In this document: positions 42,371 through 49,575 of the stretch, piece after piece
Layout: every line of letters starts with the position of its first letter
How positions within the stretch are numbered: the stretch's first letter is position 1
Source: an uncultured Oscillospiraceae bacterium
Lineage (GTDB): Bacteria; Bacillota; Clostridia; Oscillospirales; Oscillospiraceae
Assembly: GCA_944385475.1 (NCBI GenBank)
Contig: CALWXJ010000019.1
Coordinates: forward strand, 1 to 64,000
Length of the DNA stretch: 64,000 nt
Reading direction: 5' to 3'
Notes under the pieces: model-generated
Seen by the model: only the letters and a program-made list of their open reading frames with translations
Told to the model about the DNA's origin: nothing
The model's database searches: none
Made by a program: the position numbers and the translations under genes

Positions 42371-42817
42371 ATGCAGACCATCATCATTCAACTCATCACT
42401 GCCATGACCGGCTCTCTGGGTTTTTGTCTGGTGTTCCGCCTGCGGGGGCGGCTGCTGCTGCCCGCGTCCTTCGGGGGTCTCTTGTGCTGGGGGGTATACC
42501 TTCTGGGCCTGGAGGCCTGGGGGGGCATCTTTGTCCCCACGCTGGTCTCCTCCGCCTTTGCCGCGCTGTATGCAGAGCTTCTGGCAAGGCACCTGAAGGC
42601 TCCGGCCACTCTGTTTTTCATCCCTGCGGTGATCCCCCTGGTACCGGGGAGCACCCTGTATTACGCCATGTATCACGCAGAGCAGCAGCTCTGGCTCCAG
42701 GCCAAGGACTATGCTGTCCAGACGGCCTTGTTCGCCCTGGGGATCGCCGCGGGCGCCTGTCTGGTGTGGGCCGCCTTTGAGATGCGCCGTTCCTTTGTGG
42801 GCCGCCGCTGCCCATGA
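42371..42817 (+). CDS. threonine/serine exporter ThrE family, small component (YjjB-like)
   Basis: A 148-aa integral membrane protein with four or five TM helices, the ThrE_2/YjjB-type half: LLCWGVYLLGLEAWGGIFVPTLVSSAFAALYAELLARHLKAPATLFFIPAVIPLVPGSTLYYAMY contains the conserved VPG(S/G)XXYY. It completes the exporter started by the upstream gene. ATG has GGGGGGATAAGG upstream. A terminator follows. Confidence 0.9.
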   Translation: MQTIIIQLITAMTGSLGFCLVFRLRGRLLLPASFGGLLCWGVYLLGLEAWGGIFVPTLVSSAFAALYAELLARHLKAPATLFFIPAVIPLVPGSTLYYAMYHAEQQLWLQAKDYAVQTALFALGIAAGACLVWAAFEMRRSFVGRRCP

Positions 42818-42852
42818 CCTTCCTTTGGATAGCCCGCTCTTCTTTGAAATAA

Positions 42853-42886
42853 CAAGACCGGGGGCCTTATAAGGCCCCCGGTCTTG
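42853..42886. terminator. bidirectional terminator
   Basis: A 16-bp perfect stem (CAAGACCGGGGGCCTT and complement) with an AT loop, between convergent operons. The tail is short on both strands. Confidence 0.75.
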
Positions 42887-42896
42887 TCTGTATTTT

Positions 42897-43469
42897 TCAG
42901 ATCCACACTGCCGCCGCCTGCAAAAACGCCTGGTCCGCCTCATCGTGGGTCACCAGCAGAACCGGGCGGCCCTGGGCATTCCTGCGGATACACTCCAGGG
43001 CCCGGCGCCGGTTCTCCGGATCCAGCCCCGCCAGGGGCTCATCCAGGGCCAGCGCGTCAAAGGGAGACAGCAGCGCCCGGGCCAGTGCCAGGCGCCGGCA
43101 CATCCCGCCGGAGAAATCCCGTACCCGCTTATCTCCCACGTCCCCCAGGCCCAATTCCTCCAGCAGCGCCCCCGCCTGGCGGGAATCGTAGTTCCTGCCC
43201 AGGACAAAACGCAGATTCCCGGCAGCGGTAAGGGATGTCAGCAGCCGGTCCTCCTGAAATACGGCAGACCAGCGCAGCCCCTCCGCCCCCACCACGCGTC
43301 CGCTGTCCGGCACTTCCAACCCCAGAAACATGCGTATGAGGGTGGTCTTTCCCCGACCGGAAGGGCCCATGATGCAGGTGATCCCCGGCCCGGCGGTGAA
43401 GGACACATGGTCCAGGACCTGCTGGCCATCAAAGCTCTTGCAGATGTTTTCCGCCCGCAGCTCCATCAT
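42897..43469 (-). CDS. ABC transporter ATP-binding protein, NitT/TauT type
   Basis: A short (190 aa) ATPase for the importer. Walker A is GPSGRGKTT near residue 36, the Q-loop SAVFQEDRL near 70, the signature FSGGMCRRLALARAL near 118 (FSGGM in place of LSGGQ), Walker B ALALDEPLAGLD near 139 and the H-loop VTHDEAD near 173. The usual C-terminal extension of TauB/SsuB ATPases is missing, but all catalytic motifs are present. ATG overlaps the permease stop as ATGA. It is the last gene of the TM1266-ABC operon. Confidence 0.9.
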   Translation of the reverse strand: MMELRAENICKSFDGQQVLDHVSFTAGPGITCIMGPSGRGKTTLIRMFLGLEVPDSGRVVGAEGLRWSAVFQEDRLLTSLTAAGNLRFVLGRNYDSRQAGALLEELGLGDVGDKRVRDFSGGMCRRLALARALLSPFDALALDEPLAGLDPENRRRALECIRRNAQGRPVLLVTHDEADQAFLQAAAVWI

Positions 43470-44227
43470 CCACCCCACCTTCTCACCAGAGCGTCCACCG
43501 CCCGCAACATGACCTTTTCAAATACCACCGCCACCGCCACGATCACAGCGGTCCATGCAAACAGGTCCGGGGTTTGAAAATAGACTTTTGCTGTATACAG
43601 CCGTTCCCCGATGGTTCCGTCAGGAAGGCCGATGACTTCCGCCGCGGCGCCGGACTTCCAGCAAAGCCCCAGGGCCAGGGACATGGCGGTGCGGAAATAG
43701 GGCAGGACCGACGGCAGATAGATGTCCCGGAGCTGGCGGGAGAAGGGCACGCGAAACACCCTGGCCATCTCCAGCAGTCCCCGGTCCGTCTGGGCAATGC
43801 CCTCCGCCACATTGAGGTAAATGGGAGGGAATACCATCAGCGCAGAAATAAAGAGGGAGAGATGCTTCGTATCCAGCCACACCAGGGCCAGAATGATAAA
43901 CGATACCACCGGCACCGCCTTGGCCGCGGCCACCAGGGGAGAGAGCAGCTCCCCCATCCGGCGGAAACGGGCGCACAGGGCCGCCGCAGCCACCGCCAGC
44001 AGGCAGGAGAGGAAAAAACCCGCCAGGATGTGTCCTGCGGACCGGCCCACCGTCTGCCAGAAGACGGCGGTGGGCAGCAGCTCCATCAGCCGCGCGGCGG
44101 CGGCCAGGGGCGAGGCCAGCAGCAGCCCCCCGTGGGGGTATGCCGCCTCAAGGGCCATGCTGCCCCCCTGCCAGACCAACAGCCACACCGCTACGGCCCA
44201 GGGGCGAATGGCACCGGCCTTTTTCAA
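43466..44227 (-). CDS. ABC transporter permease, NitT/TauT type
   Basis: A 253-aa inner-membrane permease with about six TM helices. The cytoplasmic coupling loop EMARVFRVPFSRQLRDIYLPSVLPYFRTAMSLALGLCWKSGAAAEVIG near residues 155-205 is the EAA-type motif of BinPDT_1 permeases (family of SsuC/TauC/ThiX). It most likely moves the ligand brought by the neighbouring binding protein. The start is TTG at 44227, preceded by GAGGAGGGAGGAAC. Preceded by the binding-protein gene, followed with a 4-bp overlap by the ATPase gene. Confidence 0.9.
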   Translation of the reverse strand: MKKAGAIRPWAVAVWLLVWQGGSMALEAAYPHGGLLLASPLAAAARLMELLPTAVFWQTVGRSAGHILAGFFLSCLLAVAAAALCARFRRMGELLSPLVAAAKAVPVVSFIILALVWLDTKHLSLFISALMVFPPIYLNVAEGIAQTDRGLLEMARVFRVPFSRQLRDIYLPSVLPYFRTAMSLALGLCWKSGAAAEVIGLPDGTIGERLYTAKVYFQTPDLFAWTAVIVAVAVVFEKVMLRAVDALVRRWGG

Positions 44228-44306
44228 AGTTCCTCCCTCCTCTCCGCAGGTGCGGCACGCCCCCGCCGTCATGGGGCGGCGGGGGTGTGCCTTCCTTTAT
44301 GGGGTT

Positions 44307-45383
44307 TTAAGCGCCGTAATAGAAATCGTCTCCGGGCAGGCTGCCGCCGATGGCGTCAGGCGCCTGGGTCTCCAAAGTCCCCAGGTAACCAGAGAGCTTA
44401 TCTTTCATCTCGCTGCCGGTGATGCACACGATGTTGCAGTAGGGCAGTGCCTTCTCCGCCACTGCGGCGGCCTCCACGATCCCATAGTCGGCGATCAGCT
44501 GGGCGGCATCGGCCACATTGGCGTTCACCCACTCCACACTGGCGGCATAATCCTGCAGGAAAGCCTCCACTGCGGCGGGATGCTCCTCCACAAAATCCTT
44601 CCGGGCCACGGTAACGCCGGTAAGCAGGGCGGAATCAAGAGCCAGGGCGTCCCACTCCTCCGTCAGGTCCAGGGCCACCCGCAACCCCTCGATCTTGGTC
44701 TGGGCCACTGTGACAAAGGGCTGGGGCAACAGGGCGATGGTGGCCGCGCCGGAGGCCAGGGCCGCCACGCACTCAGAGTGCTCGTTCTTCCAGTCAATGC
44801 TCACATCGTTGTCCGGATCGATGCCATTTTGCTCCAGGAGGTACCGCAAAGAGTACTCCGGGGTGGCGTCCTTGCCGGAGGCCACGATGGTCTTCCCCCG
44901 GAGGTCCTCTATGGAGGAGATGGTCTCTCCGTTCTCCACGATATACAAAACACCCAGGGTGTTGACGTTGAGAGCCACAATGTCTCCCTCCGTCTGGTTA
45001 TAGAGCACGGCGGCCATATTGGCCGGCACACAGGCTACATCCAGATCCCCCTTCACCAAAGAGGGGGTCACCTCCGTGGCGCTGGCGGCCAGGGTGAAGG
45101 TATATTGCCCAGCAGTGGCGCCTTCCTCGCCGGAATCACTGTCGCTCATCAGCTTCACAAGTCCCATCCCCGTGGGGCCCTGAAGGGCTGCCACCCGGAC
45201 GGAATAGGCCTCTTCCTCTGTGACGGTGGAGTCCTCGCCCTGGTTATCCTGGGTGGTATCCTCTACCTGGGAATCCCCCGTGGAATCCCCCTCATCCTCC
45301 CCAGAGCCGCCGCCACAGGCAGTCAGGGACAGAGCCAGCACCAATGCCAGCCACAGGGCCACGCCCTTTTTCATCAAACGCAT
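44307..45383 (-). CDS. ABC transporter substrate-binding lipoprotein (NMT1/THI5-like)
   Basis: A 358-aa lipoprotein with a signal peptide and lipobox LTAC (Cys23), an acidic Ser/Gly/Asp linker (about 24-58) and a periplasmic-binding-protein-like fold. VRVAALQGPTGMGLVKLM near residue 63 and AAVLYNQTEGDIVALNVNTLGVLYIVENGETISSIEDLRGKTIVASGKDATPEY are typical of the NMT1/SsuA-like group, which binds small organic ligands such as thiamine precursors, sulfonates or nitrate. The ligand here is unknown. ATG follows GAGG. It lies 33 bp after the TM1266 gene. Confidence 0.9.
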   Translation of the reverse strand: MRLMKKGVALWLALVLALSLTACGGGSGEDEGDSTGDSQVEDTTQDNQGEDSTVTEEEAYSVRVAALQGPTGMGLVKLMSDSDSGEEGATAGQYTFTLAASATEVTPSLVKGDLDVACVPANMAAVLYNQTEGDIVALNVNTLGVLYIVENGETISSIEDLRGKTIVASGKDATPEYSLRYLLEQNGIDPDNDVSIDWKNEHSECVAALASGAATIALLPQPFVTVAQTKIEGLRVALDLTEEWDALALDSALLTGVTVARKDFVEEHPAAVEAFLQDYAASVEWVNANVADAAQLIADYGIVEAAAVAEKALPYCNIVCITGSEMKDKLSGYLGTLETQAPDAIGGSLPGDDFYYGA

Positions 45384-45416
45384 CCTTCGTTCCTCGCTTT
45401 CTTTTCCTCATCTTGC

Positions 45417-45671
45417 TTACAAAGCTTCCTCCGGGGCGTAGACCGTCTTTGCCGTGATGCCCGGCAGACGTCCAATCTTCCCCGACAAGGCGGAGATGAC
45501 GTCGCTTGGGGCGTCCATGGCAACACTGATGATGTTGACGTTCCGCTTCCGATACGGCAGGCCCATTCGACTGATGATGTAAGAGGCATACTGATGCAGC
45601 AGGTCATTCAGCGCTGTCACGCCAGCCCCTTCCCGCACAATAATGGCCAGCACCGCCACACGCGTTTCCAT
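45417..45671 (-). CDS. TM1266-family regulator (iron-only hydrogenase system)
   Basis: An 84-aa ACT-like protein: METRVAVLAIIVREGAGVTALNDLLHQY followed by GRMGLPYRKRNVNIISVAMDAPSDVISALSGKIGRLPG-type pattern. The family is named for Thermotoga TM1266 and is often found beside [FeFe]-hydrogenase maturation genes, where it is thought to act as a regulator; here it is instead the first gene of an ABC-importer operon. It probably binds a small ligand and senses it for the importer (inference). ATG has AAAGGAG upstream. Confidence 0.87.
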   Translation of the reverse strand: METRVAVLAIIVREGAGVTALNDLLHQYASYIISRMGLPYRKRNVNIISVAMDAPSDVISALSGKIGRLPGITAKTVYAPEEAL

Positions 45672-45893
45672 CGACCTCACTCCTTTCAAAAAAAAATTCC
45701 CTCCGCCGTTCGGCAGAGGGTCGTCCGCAAAAAGATCCCGTACCTCCATGGCACAAGGCCCTCCCGGCCTGCCGCCGCAGCGGCACCGGCCAGGGTCTTT
45801 CAGCTTTCCACATCTTTTGGCTCGGAGCAAATCCTTCCCGGCAGAACGGCAATATATAGGGGTTGTCCGCCGGTCAGAACCACTTCCCGGCAG
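45672..45893 (-). ncRNA. long structured leader RNA ending in a terminator (candidate riboswitch/attenuator)
   Basis: About 220 nt lie between the promoter and the TM1266 start. From 5' to 3': two direct copies of CTGCCGGGAAG (45883-45893 and 45834-45844), with stem options GCCGG...CCGGC; a long hairpin with a TGCCGC-TGCG-GCGGCA tip and GGCC/GGCC base (about 45750-45792); then an intrinsic terminator (45688-45720) just before the ribosome site. Nine contiguous pairs (7 Watson-Crick, 2 G-U) link 45842-45850 with 45705-45713, giving a possible antiterminator. It does not match the TPP, cobalamin, FMN, SAM or T-box sequences I know. The ligand is unknown. Confidence 0.55.
45688..45720 (-). terminator. 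intrinsic terminator in leader of TM1266-ABC operon
   Basis: Stem CCCTCTGCCG / CGGCGGAGGG (one mismatch, two-base loop AA) followed two bases later by nine or ten T on the minus strand; it lies right before AAAGGAG and the ATG. Confidence 0.85.
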
Positions 45894-45900
45894 CAGGAAA

Positions 45901-45929
45901 AGCATACCACATCGTTTCTAAAATGTCAA
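45901..45929 (-). promoter_or_regulatory. strong sigma-A promoter of TM1266-ABC operon
   Basis: On the minus strand perfect TTGACA (45924-45929), 17-bp spacer, TATGCT (45901-45906). Transcription is expected to begin close to 45893. Confidence 0.85.
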
Positions 45930-46020
45930 TCTCTTTTCCGCCTGGGAAAGCAGGGCAGAAAGAGCAGCGTTTTTTTACGTTTTTTTAAGCGCAAACTTCG
46001 GGTATTTGGGGAAAAAGCGT

Positions 46021-46054
46021 CCCGCCTTCGGACCCCGCGGGGTCCGAAGGCGGG
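46021..46054. terminator. perfect 34-bp palindrome, terminator of zinc-ribbon gene
   Basis: The 34 bases form an exact palindrome (arms of 17, no extra loop), followed on the minus strand by ACGCTTTTTCC. It lies 28 bp past the zinc-ribbon gene. Confidence 0.75.
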
Positions 46055-46081
46055 TTGTTGGGCATTCTTTCAGCGGGAGCT

Positions 46082-46504
46082 TTACTCCCCCATGGGAGCG
46101 CCGCACTTGGGGCAGAATTTGCTGTCAGACTCGGCGCCGCAGATGGGGCAGATCTTCTTTTTTGCCTCATCCTCCACAGGAGCCTCCTGAGAAAAGGAGA
46201 CGTCCTTTTCCGCCTTTTTCGCCTCCAGCTCGGCGATCTTTTCCTTGGCGTCGGAAATGGCCTGCACCAGATCCTTCACCGCGTCAGGGATCTCCCCTTC
46301 GTATTCGTTGACAAACCACTCCCCCACCGTACGGTAGTTCTTGTCGATCTCCCGCTGCTGGCTGGCGATGGCCATGCTGATCTTGGCAGACTCTGCGGCG
46401 TCCTTGGCCTTGTCAGCGGCTACGGCGGCCACATCCTTGGCCTTGTCAGCAGCCACAGCGGCCAAATCCTTTGCCTTCTGGGTAAATTCCTCGAAAAAAG
46501 CCAT
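46082..46504 (-). CDS. coiled-coil protein with C-terminal zinc ribbon
   Basis: A 140-aa cytoplasmic protein. Residues about 10-40 are amphipathic with three copies of an 11-residue unit like AVAADKAKDVA; 80-105 form another charged helix; the C-terminus holds a zinc ribbon, CPICGAESDSKFCPKCGA. Similar proteins are common in gut Clostridia next to unrelated genes and have no known function; the repeats suggest membrane-surface or oligomer contacts. ATG at 46504 follows GGGG by 10 bases; an ATG five codons earlier is possible. Its promoter is at 46589-46617. Confidence 0.75.
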   Translation of the reverse strand: MAFFEEFTQKAKDLAAVAADKAKDVAAVAADKAKDAAESAKISMAIASQQREIDKNYRTVGEWFVNEYEGEIPDAVKDLVQAISDAKEKIAELEAKKAEKDVSFSQEAPVEDEAKKKICPICGAESDSKFCPKCGAPMGE

Positions 46505-46588
46505 AATATGAAACCCCATTTCTCTGCTGAATTTCCCGGCGGAACACCGGGCTGCACACCTGTCCTTTTAAACCTTTTTGATACTTTC

Positions 46589-46617
46589 AGTATACTGCAA
46601 GTTTTCCTCAAACGCAA
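46589..46617 (-). promoter_or_regulatory. sigma-A promoter of zinc-ribbon gene
   Basis: On the minus strand TTGCGT (46612-46617), 17-bp spacer, TATACT (46589-46594). The -10 lies in a near-palindrome (gatactttcagtatac). Confidence 0.7.
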
Positions 46618-46640
46618 CCACGATTATACATCCCATTCCT

Positions 46641-48152
46641 TTATAGATCCTCTGCCGTCCAGCTCCGGGACCGCTCCACAGCCCTGCGCCAGCGCAGGTA
46701 GTCCCGGGCGCATTCCGCCTCCTGCCGCTGGGGCAGGAATATATGCTGGCTGCGGCGCAGGCCTTTCAGCTCCCCAAAGTCTGTCCATACTCCCGCGGCC
46801 AGCCCCGCCAGAGCCGCTGCGCCAAAGGCTGTGGTCTCCACCTGGGTGGGCCGGTCCACCGGCAGATGCAAAAGATCTGCCTGGATCTGCATCATCAAAT
46901 CGCTGACAGAGGCCCCACCGTCTACCCGCAGCTCCGTGATGGGACAGGGCGCGTCCTCGCTCATGGCCCGCATCAGATCTGTCACCTGATAGGCAATGGC
47001 CTCCAGCACCGCCCGGGCCAAATGCGCCCGGGTGGTGTCCCGGGTGAGGCCCACGATGGTGCCTCGGGCATACATGTCCCAATAAGGGGCCCCCAGGCCG
47101 GTAAAGGCCGGTACGATAAAAACACCGCCGCTGTCCGGCACGCTTTCAGCCAATCGGTCGCACTCCGGAGCGGAGGAGATGAGCCCCAGCTCGTCCCGCA
47201 GCCACTGAATGGTGCTGCCGGCGTTGAAAACGCTGCCCTCCAGGGCATAGCTCACCTGCCCCCCCACGCACCATCCCACCGATGTCACCAGTCCCGACTG
47301 GGAACGCACGGCGCTCCCCCCCACATTCATCAGGGTAAAACAGCCTGTCCCATAGGTGTTTTTGGCCTGCCCCGGGGAAAAACACCCCTGGCCAAACAGC
47401 GCCGCCGACTGGTCGCCGGCGCTGCCGCAGATGGGGATGCCCGCCAGATCCTCCAGCCCCGGGATCCCCGGGGCCACGGTGCCATAAAGGGTGCTGTTGG
47501 GCAGGGGCTGGGGCAGCAGAGACATGGGAATCCCCAACTCCCTGCAAAGCACCTCATCCCACGTCAGGGTATGGATATTAAAGAGCATGGTGCGGCAGGC
47601 GTTGGAGTAGTCCGTCACATGGACCTTGCCCCCGGTGAGGTTCCAGATGATCCAGCTGTCCACTGTTCCGGCACACAGCTCCCCCCGCTCCGCCCGGCGG
47701 CGGGCCCCGGGGACATGGTCCAGGATCCAGCGGATCTTTGTGCCGGAGAAATACGCGTCGATCACCAGCCCCGTCCGCTCCTGGACCGGTTCTGCCCACC
47801 CCTGGTCCTTCAGCCGGTCGCACAGCGGAGCGGTGCGGCGGCACTGCCAGACGATGGCATTGTACACCGGCATACCGGTGGCACGGTCCCAGAGGATGGT
47901 GGTCTCCCGCTGATTGGTGATGCCCACGGCCGCGATCTGCTTGGGGTCGATGTGGGCGGCATCCACCGCCTCGGCCAGCGCCCGGCGTTCCGTCCCCCAG
48001 ATCTCCATGGGGTCGTGCTCCACCCAGCCGGGCTGAGGATAGATCTGGCGGAAGGGATGCTGGGCCCGGGAGACGATTTCCCCCGCCCGGTTGAATAAAA
48101 TCGCCCGGGAGCTGGTGGTGCCCTGGCCCAGGGCCACGACATAAGGCTCCAT
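46641..48152 (-). CDS. glpK: glycerol kinase
   Basis: FGGY-family kinase, glycerol to sn-glycerol 3-phosphate. The 503-aa protein is collinear with E. coli GlpK: WVEHDPMEIW, GITNQRETT, NAIVWQCRRTA, DAYFSGTKIRWILDHV, GTVDSWIIWNLT, the catalytic-base Asp in GSAGDQSAALFGQG near residue 240, YGTGCF, and FTGLGAPYWD. One oddity: the N-terminal ATP/Mg loop reads ALGQGTTSSRAI; the aspartate of the usual ALDQGTTSSR is a glycine (codon GGC, one base from GAC). ATG at 48152 has TAGGAGG upstream. No glpF or glpD is adjacent. Confidence 0.93.
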   Translation of the reverse strand: MEPYVVALGQGTTSSRAILFNRAGEIVSRAQHPFRQIYPQPGWVEHDPMEIWGTERRALAEAVDAAHIDPKQIAAVGITNQRETTILWDRATGMPVYNAIVWQCRRTAPLCDRLKDQGWAEPVQERTGLVIDAYFSGTKIRWILDHVPGARRRAERGELCAGTVDSWIIWNLTGGKVHVTDYSNACRTMLFNIHTLTWDEVLCRELGIPMSLLPQPLPNSTLYGTVAPGIPGLEDLAGIPICGSAGDQSAALFGQGCFSPGQAKNTYGTGCFTLMNVGGSAVRSQSGLVTSVGWCVGGQVSYALEGSVFNAGSTIQWLRDELGLISSAPECDRLAESVPDSGGVFIVPAFTGLGAPYWDMYARGTIVGLTRDTTRAHLARAVLEAIAYQVTDLMRAMSEDAPCPITELRVDGGASVSDLMMQIQADLLHLPVDRPTQVETTAFGAAALAGLAAGVWTDFGELKGLRRSQHIFLPQRQEAECARDYLRWRRAVERSRSWTAEDL

Positions 48153-48185
48153 ATGCAGCCTCCTAAGGAAGAGTTCGTCCATTTG

Positions 48186-48194
48186 TGGTATACT
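48186..48194 (+). promoter_or_regulatory. possible extended -10 promoter
   Basis: TGG followed by TATACT (48189-48194) ahead of the alpha/beta hydrolase gene; no good -35. Weak. Confidence 0.35.
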
Positions 48195-48291
48195 GGGAGT
48201 GAATACGGCGCGGCGGGTATGGCGGCGCCTGTGAATCTGCGGCCGTCTTCCGCAGTTTTGCATAGTATATCACAAGGGGGCAGGATTTGCC

Positions 48292-49224
48292 ATGGTGAAA
48301 ACGGAATTCTCTTTTCCCTCCGCAGATGGAAAAACGGCTATCCACGCGGTGAGCTGGCTGCCGGAGCGCCCCCCCTGGGCGGTGGTGCAGGTGGCCCACG
48401 GAGTGGCGGAGCATATTCTCCGCTATGAGCCTTTGGCCCAGTATCTGACCCAGCGGGGCGTGGCTGTGGCGGGACACGACCACCTGGGCCACGGAGCCTC
48501 TGTGGCGCCGGGAGCGCCGGCGCTGTATTTCGGCCCCCGGGGGAGCTGGGATCTGGTGGTGCAGGACCTGGAGAGGCGCCGCCGCCTCTGCCAGGAGGCC
48601 TGGCCGGGCACGCCTCATGTCCTTTTGGGGCATTCCATGGGCTCCTTCCTTGCCCGTACGCACCTCATCCGGTTCCCCGGCAGCTATAAAGGCGCCATCC
48701 TCATGGGGACCGGTTTTCTCTCCGGCGCTCAGGTGGCCGCCGGAAAGGCGGTGGCGGCGTGGGAGGTGCGCGCCAGGGGGGCCGATCAGCCCAGCCCGCT
48801 TTTGAACCGTCTGGCTTTTGGGGGTTATAACCGCTCCTTCTCTCCCGCCAGAACAGAATTTGACTGGCTGTCCTGTTCCCGGAAGAATGTGGACGCCTAT
48901 CTGGCCGACCCCCTGTGCGGCGGGATCCCCACGGCGGGCCTTTTCCAGGAGCTGTTTCGGGGCATCGCCTTTATCCAGTCCCCCGGGAACCTTGCCAGGA
49001 TGGATCCCTCCACTCCCGTCCTCTTTCTCTCCGGAGCAGAGGACCCGGCGGGAGATTTTGGCAGGGGCGTACGGCGGGCGGAGCGCCGCTTCCGCCGCTG
49101 CGGCGTATCTCAGGTGGACTGCCGCCTGTACCCTGGGATGCGCCACGAGATCCTCAACGAGTCCTCCTCCGGACAGGTTTTAGAGGATATCTACCGGTGG
49201 CTGTGCCGGCACCTGAAAAAATAA
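48292..49224 (+). CDS. alpha/beta hydrolase, monoacylglycerol-lipase-like
   Basis: A 310-aa serine hydrolase of the Hydrolase_4 (monoglyceride lipase) group. VVQVAHGVAEHILRY near residue 30 is the oxyanion region, HDHLGHG near 62, nucleophile GHSMGS near 108, acid in LFLSGAEDPAG near 245 and base in YPGMRHEILNES near 285. The divergent neighbour is glycerol kinase; a lipase releasing glycerol and a kinase trapping it would fit a glycerolipid salvage pair (inference). ATG follows GGGGGCAGG. Confidence 0.88.
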   Translation: MVKTEFSFPSADGKTAIHAVSWLPERPPWAVVQVAHGVAEHILRYEPLAQYLTQRGVAVAGHDHLGHGASVAPGAPALYFGPRGSWDLVVQDLERRRRLCQEAWPGTPHVLLGHSMGSFLARTHLIRFPGSYKGAILMGTGFLSGAQVAAGKAVAAWEVRARGADQPSPLLNRLAFGGYNRSFSPARTEFDWLSCSRKNVDAYLADPLCGGIPTAGLFQELFRGIAFIQSPGNLARMDPSTPVLFLSGAEDPAGDFGRGVRRAERRFRRCGVSQVDCRLYPGMRHEILNESSSGQVLEDIYRWLCRHLKK

Positions 49225-49275
49225 CAGGGGCACACAGCGTCACGGGGCCATCCCATAAAATTTTCCCATCTTTGG

Positions 49276-49304
49276 TTGACACCTGAAACGCTTCCTGCTA
49301 TGAT
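49276..49304 (+). promoter_or_regulatory. sigma-A promoter of cysE-cysS
   Basis: Perfect TTGACA (49276-49281), 17-bp spacer, TATGAT (49299-49304). Transcription begins just before the T-box leader. Confidence 0.85.
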
Positions 49305-49309
49305 AAAGA

Positions 49310-49545
49310 GAGCAAAATTGAATAGCGTGATGATCGGAAAGAGTAACAGTCCACCCAAAGAACAGAGAGGGCGCGTCACCGGCTGCAAGCGGGCCTACGG
49401 CGGGAACTGCGAAGTGCGTCCGTGAGCGCGGGGGATGCAGAAGCCCCCCGCCCGGCCCCCGTTACGGGCTTCCTTGAGTGATAAATGAGAGTGGAACCGC
49501 GAGTAATCGCCTCTCGTACTTCGGTGCGGGAGGCGCTTTTCTTTT
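49310..49545 (+). promoter_or_regulatory. T-box leader, cysteine-specific, controlling cysE-cysS
   Basis: A leader RNA that reads uncharged tRNA-Cys. Stem I starts near AGAGTAA (49340-49347, the AGUA-type element) and contains GAACAGAGAGGG; the specifier loop on the 3' side reads GAAGTGCGTCC (49411-49421), giving TGC as the specifier, a cysteine codon. The T-box sequence AGAGTGGAACCGCG (49488-49501) matches AGGGUGGNACCGCG. The terminator stem (49508-49519 with 49524-49535, TTCG loop) is followed by CTTTTCTTTT. When tRNA-Cys is uncharged, the T-box antiterminator should form and the genes be made. Confidence 0.93.
49508..49545 (+). terminator. T-box regulated terminator
   Basis: 12-bp stem with two G-U type mismatches, UUCG tetraloop and a T-rich tail; it overlaps the antiterminator sequence. 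Confidence 0.85.
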
Positions 49546-49575
49546 CCTCCCGCCAACACAAGGAGAGCAACACAC

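Noticed and set aside
45672..45893. TPP riboswitch for the NMT1-like transporter
   Set aside because: The CUGAGA and ACCUGAUCUGGAUAAU-type elements of the TPP aptamer are absent; the leader is kept as unidentified.
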